Below, piece after piece: positions 52,501-58,749 of a stretch of 64,000 bases of DNA. A program made the translations under genes and the position numbers. The notes beneath the pieces are model-generated. The model was not told the DNA's origin. It did no database searches and saw only the letters and a list, made by a program, of their open reading frames with translations. Numbering within the stretch: the first letter of the stretch is position 1; each line of letters opens with the position of its first letter. The DNA is from Paraescarpia echinospica (taxonomy: Eukaryota; Annelida; Polychaeta; Sabellida; Siboglinidae): contig CM034534.1 in assembly GCA_020002185.1 (NCBI GenBank), positions 11,764,512 to 11,828,511 on the forward strand, in the 5' to 3' direction.

Positions 52501-53505
52501 ATGACTGTCATTTAGGAATACTTCGGGAAACCAAAATCTGTGCACCATCTGGAAGATGGGCATTTGTGCTGGTCTTTAATACCGGTAGAGCCTCCTGATA
52601 GGATCATGTCATCATAGACATGTGGAAACTCATAGCTCCCCTCATCTTAGTGGCACATCTGTCTGTATTTCCATATCCAGATCACTGCGCCTTTGTGCAG
52701 AATGACTACTGTGCTTCCATTTAGCGGTAGTTGGCTGGTGAAGATTGCTGATAGCAATTGAAGCGTCACATGAAATAAGGTAAATTGACTGAGAAATAAG
52801 TAAAACAAGATTACCCATTTTGTACGAAGTAGTTATTTACTAAACACTGAACATGGGTGTAACCTTTGCCGTCGATGCGCCACGCCAAACATGTCACTTT
52901 GCAGTCTTCGCAGGGGGCTGGGTGGGTCCAGACCTTCTGCCAAGACAACCGATAGAGGACGACCTAAAACAACAGTCACAGTGTTGTTTAACAGGGCACT
53001 GCAAGAACAAGAGCTTGGAAGAAACATTAAAACACCTGTTATGTTGGATCATAGTGGTCAGTTTGCTGAAGAAAACATATGCAAAGTAAACTTTTCCAAA
53101 AATCTACAATAATACATATGCAATATTTTTAAAAATCAATATGTACTAAAATTAATCCTTACATAATATACGTAAGACACTTTATTTGATGAAACTCCAA
53201 ATAAAACCTACTTGTGACTATTATAATCACTGTATTGTATGTCGTCATCATTGGTTTTGTTTCTTTAAACAATCTGTATTGAATACTAGTAGTAATGACA
53301 TCCTGCAGCAGAAACGTACTACCAGAAAAGATATTATCCGAGTATATCAATGTGGCTGACGAGATCGAGTTGCCTCCCATTCATATACCTCTGCCTGGAC
53401 GTTGGCGACAACTATGAGGTCCATCTTGGGTGACCACTGCATGCAAGTGACCTCCGCCGACACATGCTTCTCGTCCACTTGCTTGAAGGGACTTCTCTCG
53501 GGCAT
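19335..53505 (-). CDS. ANAPC4: ANAPC4, anaphase-promoting complex subunit 4, complete, 24 coding exons
   Basis: The exons listed separately below sum to 2322 nt, giving 773 residues plus TGA; human has about 808. All junctions are GT-AG and phase-consistent. The N-terminal part carries propeller-type signatures (WSPKMDLIVVAN, VTCLAWRIDGK, LCDVENASCLHSV, LNILVTGTAGGHVYLYAYG). The middle is helical (QEAWEDILLEMDSKLQKF, GLKKLGHSIETSYSNIQKL, MKNLKAFFWWLYV). The C-terminal part returns to propeller strands (VDIAFYDNNTLSMLL, MKAAQFAVSGTRKVACV) and ends in an acidic Glu/Asp tail. This is the APC4 layout of a WD40 domain interrupted by a helical insert. In the family, APC4 helps form the APC/C platform with APC1 and APC5, so this is a nuclear cell-cycle ubiquitin-ligase component. 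At least seven exons carry satellites built from their own edges. Confidence 0.95.
19575..19925. repeat. Dispersed repeat, unexpanded copy in ANAPC4 intron 23
   Basis: It matches both flanks of the 20-bp array at 10.3-11.5 kb: ctattggggataattttact, ggccattgtttgtgttaggt and tgttacaccccc. Confidence 0.6.
20100..20640. repeat. Dispersed AT-rich repeat, copy 2
   Basis: It shares ggcagccattttgtttgtta and ccatgaaacc with 7330-7540. No coding content. Confidence 0.4.
20712..21182 (+). repeat. ~34-bp minisatellite in ANAPC4 intron 23
   Basis: About 13 units around gccctttgtcatagtgtgag. It is not derived from a neighbouring exon. Confidence 0.9.
21537..21740 (-). repeat. ~43-bp satellite made of ANAPC4 exon 23 end and donor
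   Basis: Four units read on the - strand contain gcatgtgtg followed by gtaagtcaagg, which is the last ~10 coding bases and the donor. Confidence 0.93.
21728..21836 (-). CDS. ANAPC4: ANAPC4 exon 23
   Basis: It reads RLEHMKAAQFAVSGTRKVAC, against human LLESMKAQYVAGNGFRKVSC. The acceptor is cccgcag and the donor GTG|GTAAGT is tandemly copied downstream. Confidence 0.95.
21842..22355. other. ANAPC4 intron 22, nothing recognised
   Basis: A short direct repeat (aatactagaataactacctc) occurs at 21972-22018; otherwise unremarkable. Confidence 0.5.
22356..22541 (-). CDS. ANAPC4: ANAPC4 exon 22
   Basis: It reads VVDIAFYDNNTLSMLLTE and GFAVLLQLPLAVLEQ, against human AQFYDDETVTVVLKD and RLLVQLPLSLVY. 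Its first ~20 bases plus the acceptor are the core of the 58-bp array upstream. Confidence 0.94.
22520..24725 (-). repeat. 58-bp satellite made of ANAPC4 exon 22 acceptor and start
   Basis: A few diverged units next to the exon, then about 31 almost identical 58-bp units (22905-24715). On the - strand each reads tgcttacag then atgtccaagacactgtgtag, against the real exon start ATGTCGGAGACACCGTGTAG. The homogeneity points to recent expansion or gene conversion. Confidence 0.95.
25313..25387 (-). CDS. ANAPC4: ANAPC4 exon 21
   Basis: It reads TLELTALTVGQIAVYSQDDS then SAAT, against human ISQSVSNGLIAIKFGSFTYA. The acceptor is ctgttgcag and the donor is AG|GTGGGA. Confidence 0.86.
25625..25840 (+). 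repeat. Degenerate ~30-bp repeat in ANAPC4 intron 20
   Basis: About seven copies of catatcagactgccagtgag plus ggcagtaga variants. No link to an exon edge seen. Confidence 0.75.
25850..26610. other. ANAPC4 intron 20, AT-rich, possible old repeat
   Basis: 26150-26500 has the look of an interspersed repeat (ggggtcatggacccctccca) but no family could be named. Confidence 0.3.
26615..26722 (-). CDS. ANAPC4: ANAPC4 exon 20
   Basis: It reads FSRKHDGQVYMYTAFTCDPS and KCYMLRQKVTGD, against human FLWNNKTSNLHYLLFTILED and KMCILRRHTD. Donor CAG|GTGAGG was chosen over the earlier GTAACA at 26628 because it keeps phase with exon 21. Confidence 0.86.
26750..27245. other. ANAPC4 intron 19, nothing recognised
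   Basis: Only a (CATG)n run at 27081-27096 stands out. Confidence 0.5.
27251..27283 (-). CDS. ANAPC4: ANAPC4 exon 19 (33-nt micro-exon)
   Basis: With its neighbours it reads SENEECLPRITQF, against human SEDSTRRLFKF. The acceptor is cttgcag and the donor is CA|GTAAGT. The frame is fixed by both flanking exons. Confidence 0.82.
27532..27605 (+). mobile_element. Partial Tc1/mariner-like MITE end
   Basis: It begins tacagtggaacctcattatt like the complete element at 41139, then breaks off. No matching right end. Confidence 0.45.
27640..28340 (-). pseudogene. Decayed LINE 3' end (- strand)
   Basis: Interrupted - frames give pieces typical of the RT C-terminal region of CR1/Jockey-like elements: EKCKCIHIGHGN, YIMGDTILGNTV, PELKDLSYE and TTLETRRLRGD-like sequence. 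Stops and frameshifts are frequent. Confidence 0.6.
28335..28800 (+). pseudogene. LINE reverse-transcriptase 3' fragment (+ strand)
   Basis: Frame 28434-28700 reads MRDLSYIERLKLPTVAYRRL then RGDIIEVYKIMHNLYD, RGHSLKLFNQRAKLNIRKNV and FPLRVGF. This is the standard C-terminal block of a non-LTR RT. It abuts the oppositely oriented LINE tail on its left. Confidence 0.75.
28855..29118 (-). repeat. Satellite made of ANAPC4 exon 18 end and donor
   Basis: Nearest the exon, three ~41-bp units on the - strand contain cacattgtcacacag then gtgagtgtc, the exon 3' edge and donor. Farther out (28855-28980) only a short acaatgtgatg motif persists. Confidence 0.9.
29102..29163 (-). CDS. ANAPC4: ANAPC4 exon 18
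   Basis: It reads SVIGQSLQCVSTSHLFTLSH, against human DVIGKSMNQAICIPLYRDTR. The acceptor is gttgacag and the donor is CAG|GTGAGT. The 3' edge is tandemly copied into the intron. Confidence 0.88.
29170..29660. other. ANAPC4 intron 17 outside the array, nothing recognised
   Basis: Unique-looking intronic sequence. Confidence 0.4.
29662..31655 (-). repeat. 44-bp satellite made of ANAPC4 exon 17 end and donor
   Basis: About 45 units. On the - strand each reads tgacagtgcaacatagtcca then gtaggacacatg. The real edge is TGACAGTGCAACATAGTGCG followed by GTAGGACACATG. Units near the exon (31080-31620) are most uniform, and distant ones are more mixed. Confidence 0.96.
31635..31732 (-). CDS. ANAPC4: ANAPC4 exon 17
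   Basis: It reads ESSLLYHACPTKSLVQMHDK then LKKSVDVTVQHSA, against human ESPLLFPYYPRKSLHFVKRR. The acceptor is tgttacag and the donor is GCG|GTAGGA. Both edges are embedded in tandem arrays that copy them. Confidence 0.92.
31718..32645 (-). repeat. 40-bp satellite made of ANAPC4 exon 17 acceptor and start
   Basis: About 23 units. On the - strand each reads gatgttacag then agagctccctgctatacca, the real acceptor and first coding bases. Confidence 0.96.
32640..32995 (+). repeat. GA-rich simple repeat
   Basis: A nearly pure purine tract (ggagggagagag units) directly follows the 40-bp array in ANAPC4 intron 16. Long open frames across it are compositional. Confidence 0.95.
33041..33128 (-). CDS. 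ANAPC4: ANAPC4 exon 16
   Basis: It reads YLKNEELHDPPDGSTNPWVD then FLEQNPKLQ, against human YLKDEDDDLVSPPNTEGNQW and YDFLQNSSHLK. The acceptor is tcctgcag and the donor is G|GTCAGG. Confidence 0.94.
33135..34080. other. ANAPC4 introns 14-15, nothing else recognised
   Basis: Covers the sequence around exon 15. No repeat family seen. Confidence 0.4.
33598..33645 (-). CDS. ANAPC4: ANAPC4 exon 15
   Basis: It reads ELDGRQSGFKLEKVGQ, against human DLYNRKGKYFNVERVGQ. The acceptor is gtttcag and the donor is CAG|GTAGGG. Confidence 0.9.
34085..34240 (-). repeat. 15-bp repeat just inside the ANAPC4 exon 14 donor
   Basis: About 10 copies of gacatgactgttgga on the - strand. The first match, gtgacatg, lies at intron positions 5-12. 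Confidence 0.85.
34258..34314 (-). CDS. ANAPC4: ANAPC4 exon 14
   Basis: It reads MTEQDLNFVAHFLKENFTE, against human MTQKDITFVAEFLTEHFNE. The donor GAG|GTAAGT is followed within a few bases by a 15-bp tandem repeat. Confidence 0.95.
34782..34828 (-). CDS. ANAPC4: ANAPC4 exon 13
   Basis: A 47-nt exon reading IQQLSDEPVPPELSK, against human MLRMTEDHVLPELNK. The acceptor is cattgtag and the donor is AAG|GTGAGG. Confidence 0.9.
35157..35212 (-). CDS. ANAPC4: ANAPC4 exon 12
   Basis: It reads VIDGSMKNLKAFFWWLYV, against human VIDSSMKNFKAFFRWLYV. The acceptor is gttgacag and the donor is G|GTCTGT. Confidence 0.95.
35563..35715 (-). CDS. ANAPC4: ANAPC4 exon 11
   Basis: It reads YHLEDIRGMSLWYDKFGVLG and AIATAGSFMLKASELQ, against human YHLSELKGMASWKQKYEPLG and AITAVGSFILKANELLQ. 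The acceptor is gtctctag and the donor is CA|GTAAGT. Confidence 0.95.
35822..36158 (+). repeat. 37-bp minisatellite in ANAPC4 intron 10
   Basis: About nine units of ttcattcactgtgtggtgcc plus actggcctatcccacac. A single related copy (ttcattcactaagtggcgcc) occurs at 39164, so it may have grown inside an interspersed repeat. Confidence 0.9.
36165..36915. other. ANAPC4 intron 10, AT-rich, nothing recognised
   Basis: No coding or repeat signal noted. Confidence 0.4.
36917..38212 (-). repeat. Displaced copy of the exon 17 acceptor satellite
   Basis: About 32 units of the same 40-bp sequence as at 31.7-32.6 kb (tagcagggagctctctgtaa and a/catcaaaggtagacatg), but in intron 10, ~4.3 kb away and with no exon edge beside it. 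Most units carry a private ggta variant. A few (around 37740, 37780 and 38185) carry the gaca form of the exon-linked array. Confidence 0.95.
38215..39258. other. ANAPC4 intron 10, nothing recognised
   Basis: Unique-looking AT-rich sequence between the satellite and a MITE. Confidence 0.4.
39262..39907. mobile_element. MITE with 24-bp TIRs and TA target duplication
   Basis: The left end is ccgtattcactctttttagc plus atac. The right end inverts to ccgtattcattctttttagc plus atac. TA flanks both ends (39260-39261, 39908-39909). 646 bp, no transposase, so a Tc1/mariner-type non-autonomous element is likely. Confidence 0.85.
40089..40165 (-). CDS. ANAPC4: ANAPC4 exon 10
   Basis: It reads GLKKLGHSIETSYSNIQKLV, nearly identical to human GLKKLGQSIESSYSSIQKLV. 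The acceptor is actttcag and the donor is AG|GTAAGA. Confidence 0.95.
40170..40950. other. ANAPC4 intron 9, nothing recognised
   Basis: Only a (CATG)n run near 40303-40318. Confidence 0.4.
40953..40995 (-). CDS. ANAPC4: ANAPC4 exon 9
   Basis: A 43-nt exon encoding DELQVFLLHDLTEK, against human AELQTLLMNQLTVK. The acceptor is gttccag and the donor is AAA|GTAAGT. Confidence 0.92.
41139..41331. mobile_element. Small Tc1/mariner-like MITE
   Basis: The ends are tacagtggaacctc and gaggtttcactgta. Internal ggtcac/gtgacc motifs face each other. Partial relatives are at 27532, 43674 and 47088. Confidence 0.7.
41354..41402 (+). repeat. TG-rich microsatellite
   Basis: gtgtgtgtgtgcgcgtgtgc and similar, in ANAPC4 intron 8. 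Confidence 0.8.
41577..41638 (-). CDS. ANAPC4: ANAPC4 exon 8
   Basis: It reads KVCGGSVSNDFLQLLMFGIP, against human TTTSVQDEFMHLLLWGKAS. The acceptor is gttgcag and the donor is AG|GTGAGA. Confidence 0.9.
41873..42846 (+). repeat. 32-bp minisatellite in ANAPC4 intron 7
   Basis: About 30 units of ggttattgttgccactgcta plus cctttgccctga, with blocks of variants. A looser form (gaggctacctttgcactg) continues to ~43180, close to exon 7. It does not copy an exon edge. Confidence 0.93.
43204..43299 (-). CDS. ANAPC4: ANAPC4 exon 7
   Basis: 32 codons with EAWEDILLEMDSKLQKFAEE, against human EAWEEILMQMDSRLTKFVQE. The acceptor is ctctgcag and the donor is AAT|GTGTGT. Confidence 0.94.
43396..43600 (-). 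repeat. Decayed repeats of ANAPC4 exon 6 end and donor
   Basis: About three ~75-bp copies contain ctcaccgtcatgagagagaa and ctaaacttcagagtaagagt, i.e. the 3' half of exon 6 with donor, separated by ttaagtaaataac. They have diverged enough to be old. Confidence 0.85.
43575..43658 (-). CDS. ANAPC4: ANAPC4 exon 6
   Basis: 28 codons: FDTTLLASRHTQLQTLALKF then GQVLSLMT, against human FQLETNLLYSFLPEVTRMARKF. The donor is ACG|GTGAGT. About three diverged copies of its 3' half plus donor follow. Confidence 0.9.
43674..43770 (+). mobile_element. Partial Tc1/mariner-like MITE
   Basis: It starts tacagtggaatccctgatga with gaccaccc motifs. The right end was not found. Confidence 0.4.
44105..46712 (-). 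repeat. 120-bp satellite abutting the ANAPC4 exon 5 donor
   Basis: About 21.5 units. They include ccaagctagctggatcctca, a short hairpin (tagttgccctacaacta) and gactcat. The array runs into the donor, where tgagtcattccactgaaagg joins TCT|GTGAGT of exon 5. Confidence 0.96.
46714..46821 (-). CDS. ANAPC4: ANAPC4 exon 5
   Basis: 36 codons including PGQILHASLSEDLYVLSLLL and EETGSRDVYLMS, against human ALCLSSDLKSLSVVTEV. The donor TCT|GTGAGT abuts a 120-bp satellite. A second inverted copy of this exon lies at 61523-61630. Confidence 0.92.
46828..47045 (+). repeat. Degenerate ~22-bp repeat upstream of the exon 5 acceptor
   Basis: About nine copies of agagctctttatctccacac variants in ANAPC4 intron 4. 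An inverted partial copy lies at 61416-61515. Confidence 0.8.
47332..48352. mobile_element. 1.0-kb TIR element with TA target duplication
   Basis: The left TIR is ccgtaatgaccctatgtatt plus gggacac, and the right inverts to ccgtaatgaccttatgtatt plus gggacac. TA flanks both sides (47330-47331, 48353-48354). Extra cccaatac/gtattggg blocks lie inside each end. No intact transposase frame. Confidence 0.87.
48563..48668 (-). CDS. ANAPC4: ANAPC4 exon 4
   Basis: It reads LNILVTGTAGGHVYLYAYGV, against human LNILVLGGSSGFIELYAYGM. The acceptor is ctgtttcag and the donor is AAG|GTAATA. Confidence 0.94.
48670..49433. other. ANAPC4 intron 3, nothing recognised
   Basis: Unremarkable intronic sequence beside the LINE fragment. 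A segment near 48775 resembles 50740 (ggaccattg..ctaccaatgg), suggesting a dispersed repeat. Confidence 0.35.
49434..50412 (-). pseudogene. Decayed LINE 3' region in ANAPC4 intron 3
   Basis: The frame from 50412 reads HQQWLSVTRRWCRLINMDVS, then RNWGYKVYHRYND, KLRTYKQFKTKFLTEHYVKK and RSALAKN. Shifted frames continue TPIRIETGHFERN, ARTCYNC and ENEFHVLMICPLNFNERQEL. This is the C-terminal domain of a Jockey/CR1-like RT protein with its Cys motif. Frameshifts show it is dead. Confidence 0.8.
50700..51480. other. ANAPC4 intron 3, nothing recognised
   Basis: AT-rich with no coding signal. Confidence 0.35.
51500..51728 (-). repeat. Decayed repeats of ANAPC4 exon 3 end and donor
   Basis: Three diverged ~55-60-bp copies contain gaagattcaccctttggaga-type strings, the complement of the exon 3 end and donor, joined by gaacaaatagaaacttg spacers. 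Confidence 0.8.
51713..51932 (-). CDS. ANAPC4: ANAPC4 exon 3
   Basis: It reads VVAVGYDTGQMQLCDVENAS, then CLHSVTLPAALTAMCW and YLPRLPVFSKG, against human IVLCDVEKPGSLHSFSV and LLPKLPTL. The donor is GG|GTGCGT. Decayed copies of its 3' edge follow in the intron. Confidence 0.93.
51940..52860. other. ANAPC4 intron 2
   Basis: Contains a (TG)n microsatellite at 52158-52210; the rest is unrecognised. Confidence 0.5.
52864..52963 (-). CDS. ANAPC4: ANAPC4 exon 2
   Basis: It reads VVLYRLSWQKVWTHPAP and KVTCLAWRIDGK, matching human VLLHRLASFHRVWSF and EVTCLAWRPDGK. The acceptor is gttttag and the donor is G|GTTACA. Confidence 0.93.
53389..53505 (-). CDS. ANAPC4: ANAPC4 coding exon 1
   Basis: The ATG complement is at 53503-53505. 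An in-frame TAG lies 21 nt upstream, so this is the first usable start in the exon. It reads VTCMQWSPKMDLIVVANVQA, against human IIFLVWSPKRDLIALANTAG. An acceptor-like ttcttcag ends at 53537, so a non-coding 5' exon farther upstream is likely. The donor is GTATAT. Confidence 0.88.
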
Positions 53506-53594
53506 CTCTAGCCACTTGTCTGTCTACACCACACGACTGAAGAATTCTGAGACAGTGAACACTCAAGTAGTCATCACCGTATAACAGGGTTGCA

Positions 53595-53705
53595 CTCTAA
53601 CTGGTCAAAACCTGTTTTGACTGCTTAGCAGTTAAAACCAGGTTAAAAAAGGTCAAAACTAGTTAAAACACGGTCAAAATCTGGCCAAAACCTATTAAAA
53701 AGCCT
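53595..53705 (+). repeat. Short ggtcaaaac-type repeat
   Basis: About eight loose copies of tggtcaaaacctg just upstream of ANAPC4 exon 1. Confidence 0.65.
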
Positions 53706-53719
53706 TTTATTTAGCTCAT

Positions 53720-54919
53720 ATACAGATTATGAAACGTCAATGCTGAATTGTCGTGCAATTACTTTGAAGTAGTCTTTGTTCTTGCAAAACTGAAACTGAA
53801 TTGACACACATGTAATAAAAGCAATGTGTATAACACTTATTAATTATTATAAAGTATTCACCAGTTACAAAATTCTTTATATGCACAAATATTCTAGAAA
53901 CTATTTTGGCAGAAAAAAACGTGGTGTTCTCGAATAATTCACATAGACCGCAGCCTGATCCAAAATCTGTTACGGAAACAGCCTGGCTACGCCGAATTCT
54001 AATATGTTGTCTGGTGTCAATTTTCGCAGTGTCATGCTAATGTAAAAGATTGGATTTTGGATCTGAATATATAACAGTTTTTTTTGTGCTAATATAACAC
54101 ACTATTTGGGAACGGATGTAAGTGTATGCTTAATAGTGAAAACAACAAACGTAACACATTATGTGCATGCCACCTGACGATTGTATTGGCGTTAGCCTCT
54201 TGGCCCGATTTTAACAACTTACGTGAAATAAATATCAACTACATCACACTAACATGTCACTGAGAATATTGCCCCAAAACTAAAACTAGTTAATTAAAAA
54301 TATATATATAGTAAGGGTAAATATTCCATGTATCTATAATCGTCAATCATGAGAACATAGCTAGGTTATCTTTTGAAAACACAAATTCAATTGGTTAATA
54401 TCAAGAATAAAACAAGACCAACAACAGAGCATAGACAATGTAATACTTTTAATGAATTGCTCCCCAACTGAAATGTTTAATGTGTGTGTTTAAATTACAT
54501 TTTATTAACGTTCCAAAAAACCTTGAAAAAGTATGTCGGTGGCCAGGATTGTCGCCTTTCATTTACTGGAAGCAAAAGGCAGGCCAGACGCCTAGCAACC
54601 CCGCTATATCCACCAAGACTACTTCTATCTGTTGTTGTATAACATAGTCAGTATAAATAGTGACCAGTACTCGGGTGTCTGTATGCTGCTCGAATGATGC
54701 GCAAAAGGACCATTGGTAAATGACCATTTGAACATGTAGGTTAAACATGTTACAAGCTTGTCTTCCATTGTCTACTACGTTCCATTTGTCACTCAATTTG
54801 ATATCAGGGTTGTTATGTTTGAGGTGTGTGGTTATAGCTGCAATGAGCAAGACCTGGCCAATCTTTTACTTAACTGGACTAAATTATTACCAGCATCCGC
54901 GCATACTCATCTTGGTTGA
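53720..54919. other. Upstream of the ANAPC4 start, nothing recognised
   Basis: AT-rich. It may be a 5' UTR intron of ANAPC4, given the acceptor-like ttcttcag before exon 1. Confidence 0.35.
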
Positions 54920-54925
54920 GATATA

Positions 54926-55334
54926 GGGGCATTCATGTCGAATCCACACCCACCTCGATTATGCCGATGTAACTACATTTTTATATAAATGTTATACCTC
55001 TGTGGGTTAATTCCATCTTTCAACATCATCCTAGGCATAATTTAGGTTTAATATTATTGCATCTTAGCATACTTTTGAGGCATAAATAGCATCCCGGTTT
55101 GCATCAACATATGCTTCCATATGGCTCCATATCACAGCAGCGCAGTCTGCAGGTTAGCACAAACTGGGTCTCTATTTGGGCTTCAAAAGTGTTCTAAGAT
55201 GCAACATTTTGTAACACAAATATACCGTGGATTATGTACAATGATGGTACTAACGCACTAATGTACATCAAGTTAGTCAAAATTCAAGTTATAAACGGTG
55301 AAACTGAGGAGGGTGCAGATTTCACACAAGTGCC
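54926..55334. mobile_element. Foldback MITE A
   Basis: It begins ggggcattcatgtcgaatcc and ends inverted as ggcacttgtgtgaaatctgc. The two ~190-bp arms are complementary over most of their length. GATATA flanks both ends (54920-54925, 55335-55340). Confidence 0.75.
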
Positions 55335-55382
55335 GATATAATGTTAGGTTCTTTAGGAAGACAAATAATTTAGGTCATTTAA

Positions 55383-56410
55383 GGACACTTGTGTCGAATC
55401 AGGACCAATCTCGCTTTCGCCGTTATAACTTGAGTTTTGCCTTATTTTTATTACCTCAGTGCGTTAGTTCCATCATTCAACATCATCCCAGGCATATTTA
55501 TATTACGAAAATAATGTGTCTTAGCGCACTTTTGAAGCCCAAATAACGAGCCGGTTTGCGACTGTACCCATAGATGTGGGAATGGGGGCACCTGCCCCCC
55601 TGGAATTTCTCTGGGGGCAGACATATTATGGTCCTGCCCCCCCCCCCCATTAAATGTGACCGTGAATGTTTGTTTTTGTGGCGAGCGTCAATGGCAGGTG
55701 GAAATGTAAATTTTATGAGACGATTAATGTGTATTTTTTGTCGACTGAGAAAGGTGTGTGCAATTGGAGGGCAGACATATGGTTTGCTGCACCCCCTCCC
55801 AGTAATAGATGGAGTGGCGTCAACAAAATTTCCAAAGCACCCCCACCCGTGTCTTTGGATGTCATCATTTCAGTCGAGACAAGCTGGAGAAGGTCAATTG
55901 ACAGCAGTGGAGCGACATAAAAAATCAAACATTTCAACAGCACTGTCCCCCGTGTTGATGTCATAAGTTCACAGCCGAGACAAAGTTACAGCGGCGCAGC
56001 GGCAAATAATTTCCAACAGCCCCCCAATCTTTCGATGTCACAGTTGAACCAACCGAGACAGCCACAGAGTGAAGGAAGATGTGAAGATATGCAGCGGCAA
56101 AAAATTGTCAGTGGTGCTGAAGCTCCGATAGCCCCCCCCAATATGAATTTCATTCCCATGCCACTAACTGCACCATTGCAGTTGTGCGTTACCGCACCGC
56201 GCGCGAAAAATGAGCCATATAGCAGCGTATATAGATGCAAACTGGGGTGCTATTTACGCCTCAAAAGTGCGCTAACCCGCAATATTCTTAAATGTAAATA
56301 TGCCTGGGATAATGTCGAATGGTGGAACTAAAACACTGATGTATCAAAGTTAGGCAAAACTTGAGTTATAACGGCGAAATCGAGGTGGGTCCGGATTCGA
56401 CACAAATGCC
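55383..56410. mobile_element. Foldback MITE B, same family, with an insert
   Basis: The ends are ggacacttgtgtcgaatc and, inverted, ggcatttgtgtcgaatcc. CATTTAA flanks both sides (55376-55382, 56411-56417). The arms are ~200 bp around a ~600-bp centre that includes a poly-C run at 55637-55649. Confidence 0.78.
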
Positions 56411-56583
56411 CATTTAAGTAAGATTACCAAAACTTTACCAACTTCTCAGGGTCTGCCTCTGCCCTGTAGCCGGAGATTGGAGTTTGACAGGTCAGTGTCA
56501 GTACTGTCTGAGTAGCCTAGTTAGGGCCCGGGCTAAGTTAGGTTTACGATTACACTTAACATTTTGCATTAATGAAGAAAAAG

Positions 56584-58058
56584 CAGTGTTTCCCCTGGTA
56601 TACGACAAGCGAGGCGGGCCATCTCGCCGTTTTTCTATGCCGCCTCACTCAAAATATGCTGAAATTGCCGCCTCGTAGCTATTTTGTACGCCCATTTTTT
56701 TCCTTCTTTCGCGATATATTCAGCGTCGGCGAGCGGAGCGAAATAACACCACAAAGTCACTTATATTCTTGCAAAATCGCAGATTTGTAGCAACATCGTT
56801 TAGTCGTCTTAACGTCGCTCAGGGCCGGTTAGGATTTACCTCTTGGAATTAATTCCATCGGACAATGTGAATTATATCACTTGTCAATTGTCCAATCACG
56901 GAATATTCCCGCGGAATCCCCGGTGTCCTCAATGGTGACACTTTGCGGTGTTTTGACGTACTAGAAATCTAGACATTCATGTAACATGGCGCCCAAACAG
57001 TAATTGCGTTTTGGTTTATGACGGTGGTGGGAGTAAAAACCATACAGGCTGATGGCACTACGCCACTATTCGGCATTTGTGTCGAATCCGGATCCTTTCG
57101 AAGATCAAATAAAAACTGTGCATCCTATTCACTAGCCGGCACTTGTATCGAATCCGGACACTTTTGAAGCCTAAATAGCGACCCAGTTTGCGCTAGTCTG
57201 CGCCGCGGCGTTACCGCACAGCGCGTAAAATGAGAGATAGCAGCGTGTGTTGATACAAACCGGGATGCTATTTATGCCTCAAATAGGCGTAAGACACAAT
57301 ATTCTTTAAGGTAAATATGGCAAGGATAATGTTGAATGATGGAACTATCTCATTGAGGTATCTAAGTTAGGCAAAACTCAAGTTATAACAGCAAAATCGA
57401 GGTGGGTCTGGATTCGACACAGGTGCCCACAAGACGACAAGTCTATTCAACTAATGACAATATTCTATGCCGGGTTTTTTTAGCAAAATAAGGAATGTGA
57501 TTCGTAAGATATTTTTGTGCTAAATACATAATACATATTCCGACTAAGTTGTGCAAACAAACTTTTGGGGAAATTGATTTGAGTGAAGTACTTACGTATA
57601 TTAACCACCGAAGTTCACATCTCATAAAAGACGCCTATTGCCCAAAACCGTGTATACTAGTAATGGGTTATCAGTAACTTTGGCTAGACAATGATGTTTA
57701 CACAGAAATTGGATATACTAAACAACGTATACTGTTTTATAAAAAAGGACACCATTTGGAGTGGAAACCATACCTCAACACGATGAAACAATCATGATTA
57801 CTGACTTTTATTAATCATAATTACTGCATTTTGTTGTTTTATATCTTCCCCTCTATATTCAAGAGTAAAGGTTAAAACATACCTCAGAATGCACCATTTT
57901 TAAGCTAATTTTTAAAAATCTCCGGGAGAGCATGCCCCCGGACCCCCCCTAGCAGAGCTTCGCGCCTGCGGCGCTTTCAAAGGCCAAAGCCAAGGCAAAG
58001 GTTAAAGTCATCCCACCATCTCGCCCATAATTTTACCCACTGGCAGGGGAGCACACTG
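56584..58058. mobile_element. hAT-like non-autonomous element
   Basis: The ends are cagtgtttcccctgg and, inverted, cagtgtgctcccctgc, directly flanked by aaaaag on both sides. Near the right end, ctccgggagagcatgccccc and gcgcctgcggcgctttc resemble sequence common in hAT copies. Foldback MITE C is nested inside. Confidence 0.6.
57075..57430. mobile_element. Foldback MITE C, same family
   Basis: The left side has two tandem starts (cggcatttgtgtcgaatccg and ccggcacttgtatcgaatcc). The right side ends ggattcgacacaggtgccc. Exact borders are not resolved. Confidence 0.6.
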
Positions 58059-58435
58059 AAAAAGGTTGATAGAAATCAAGAACAGCAGCAAGTCAAATAT
58101 GAATACGCAGATATAATCGCAGAACAGTGCTGCAATTGCATGTTGTAGAAATACCGAGGCGATTCATAAGATAAGATGACGTCTGAAATGAAGTCGAAGT
58201 GACACCGCGCCGTTGACACTACATGATACTGATAGTGAGTGATATTAGGGGAAAGATGCACGACGTTCATTCAAAGATACAACAACATTAAGCTACAATA
58301 CGGTCCGTAGCTTCCAGTAACCAAAAAACATCATACAAGAGTACAGTGAATATACCCGCTTATTAAAGTCTAATACCTGCTCAATAAAACGTTCTTCTGC
58401 AAAACTTAAGGACAGCATTTAATCGGTGACGTATC

Positions 58436-58485
58436 TATTCAGCCAATAAAAACAGACGACATGCCAACATTGACCAATGAGAATC
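58436..58485 (+). promoter_or_regulatory. Candidate promoter with two CCAAT boxes
   Basis: agccaataaaaac and gaccaatgagaat lie 30 bp apart, immediately upstream of an open exon. They could serve the + strand exon and possibly ANAPC4 divergently. Confidence 0.35.
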
Positions 58486-58618
58486 GCGCTTGCACATTCA
58501 ACAGCAAACACCGCCATATCCAAAATGAATTTAGCAAACTTATCAGCAAACGGCGCTAATAAGTGGAAGAGTGCGATGACACAGCGAGTATCGTCGGATT
58601 CACAGTTGAATGATACAG
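58477..58618 (+). CDS. Candidate first coding exon of an unidentified + strand gene
   Basis: It starts at ATG 58477 or at the in-frame ATG 58525, which has the better context (ccaaaATGaa). It reads MNLANLSANGANKWKSAMTQ then RVSSDSQLNDT and ends at a good donor, ACAG|GTAAAA. The frame also stays open to 58746, so it may be a complete 89-codon ORF instead. I do not recognise the family. The position next to CCAAT boxes supports a real gene start, and the rest would lie in the gap or outside the window. Confidence 0.35.
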
Positions 58619-58749
58619 GTAAAACTATGTTATGTATTAATGTGGACGTGTCATCCATTTCTAGCCCAAGAACCAAATCGCCGCCGTTTGATGTTGGGGT
58701 TCCCCAACAGCCGTCTGCTCGCGTTAAAAAATCGCCGACGGGCTAGCAG

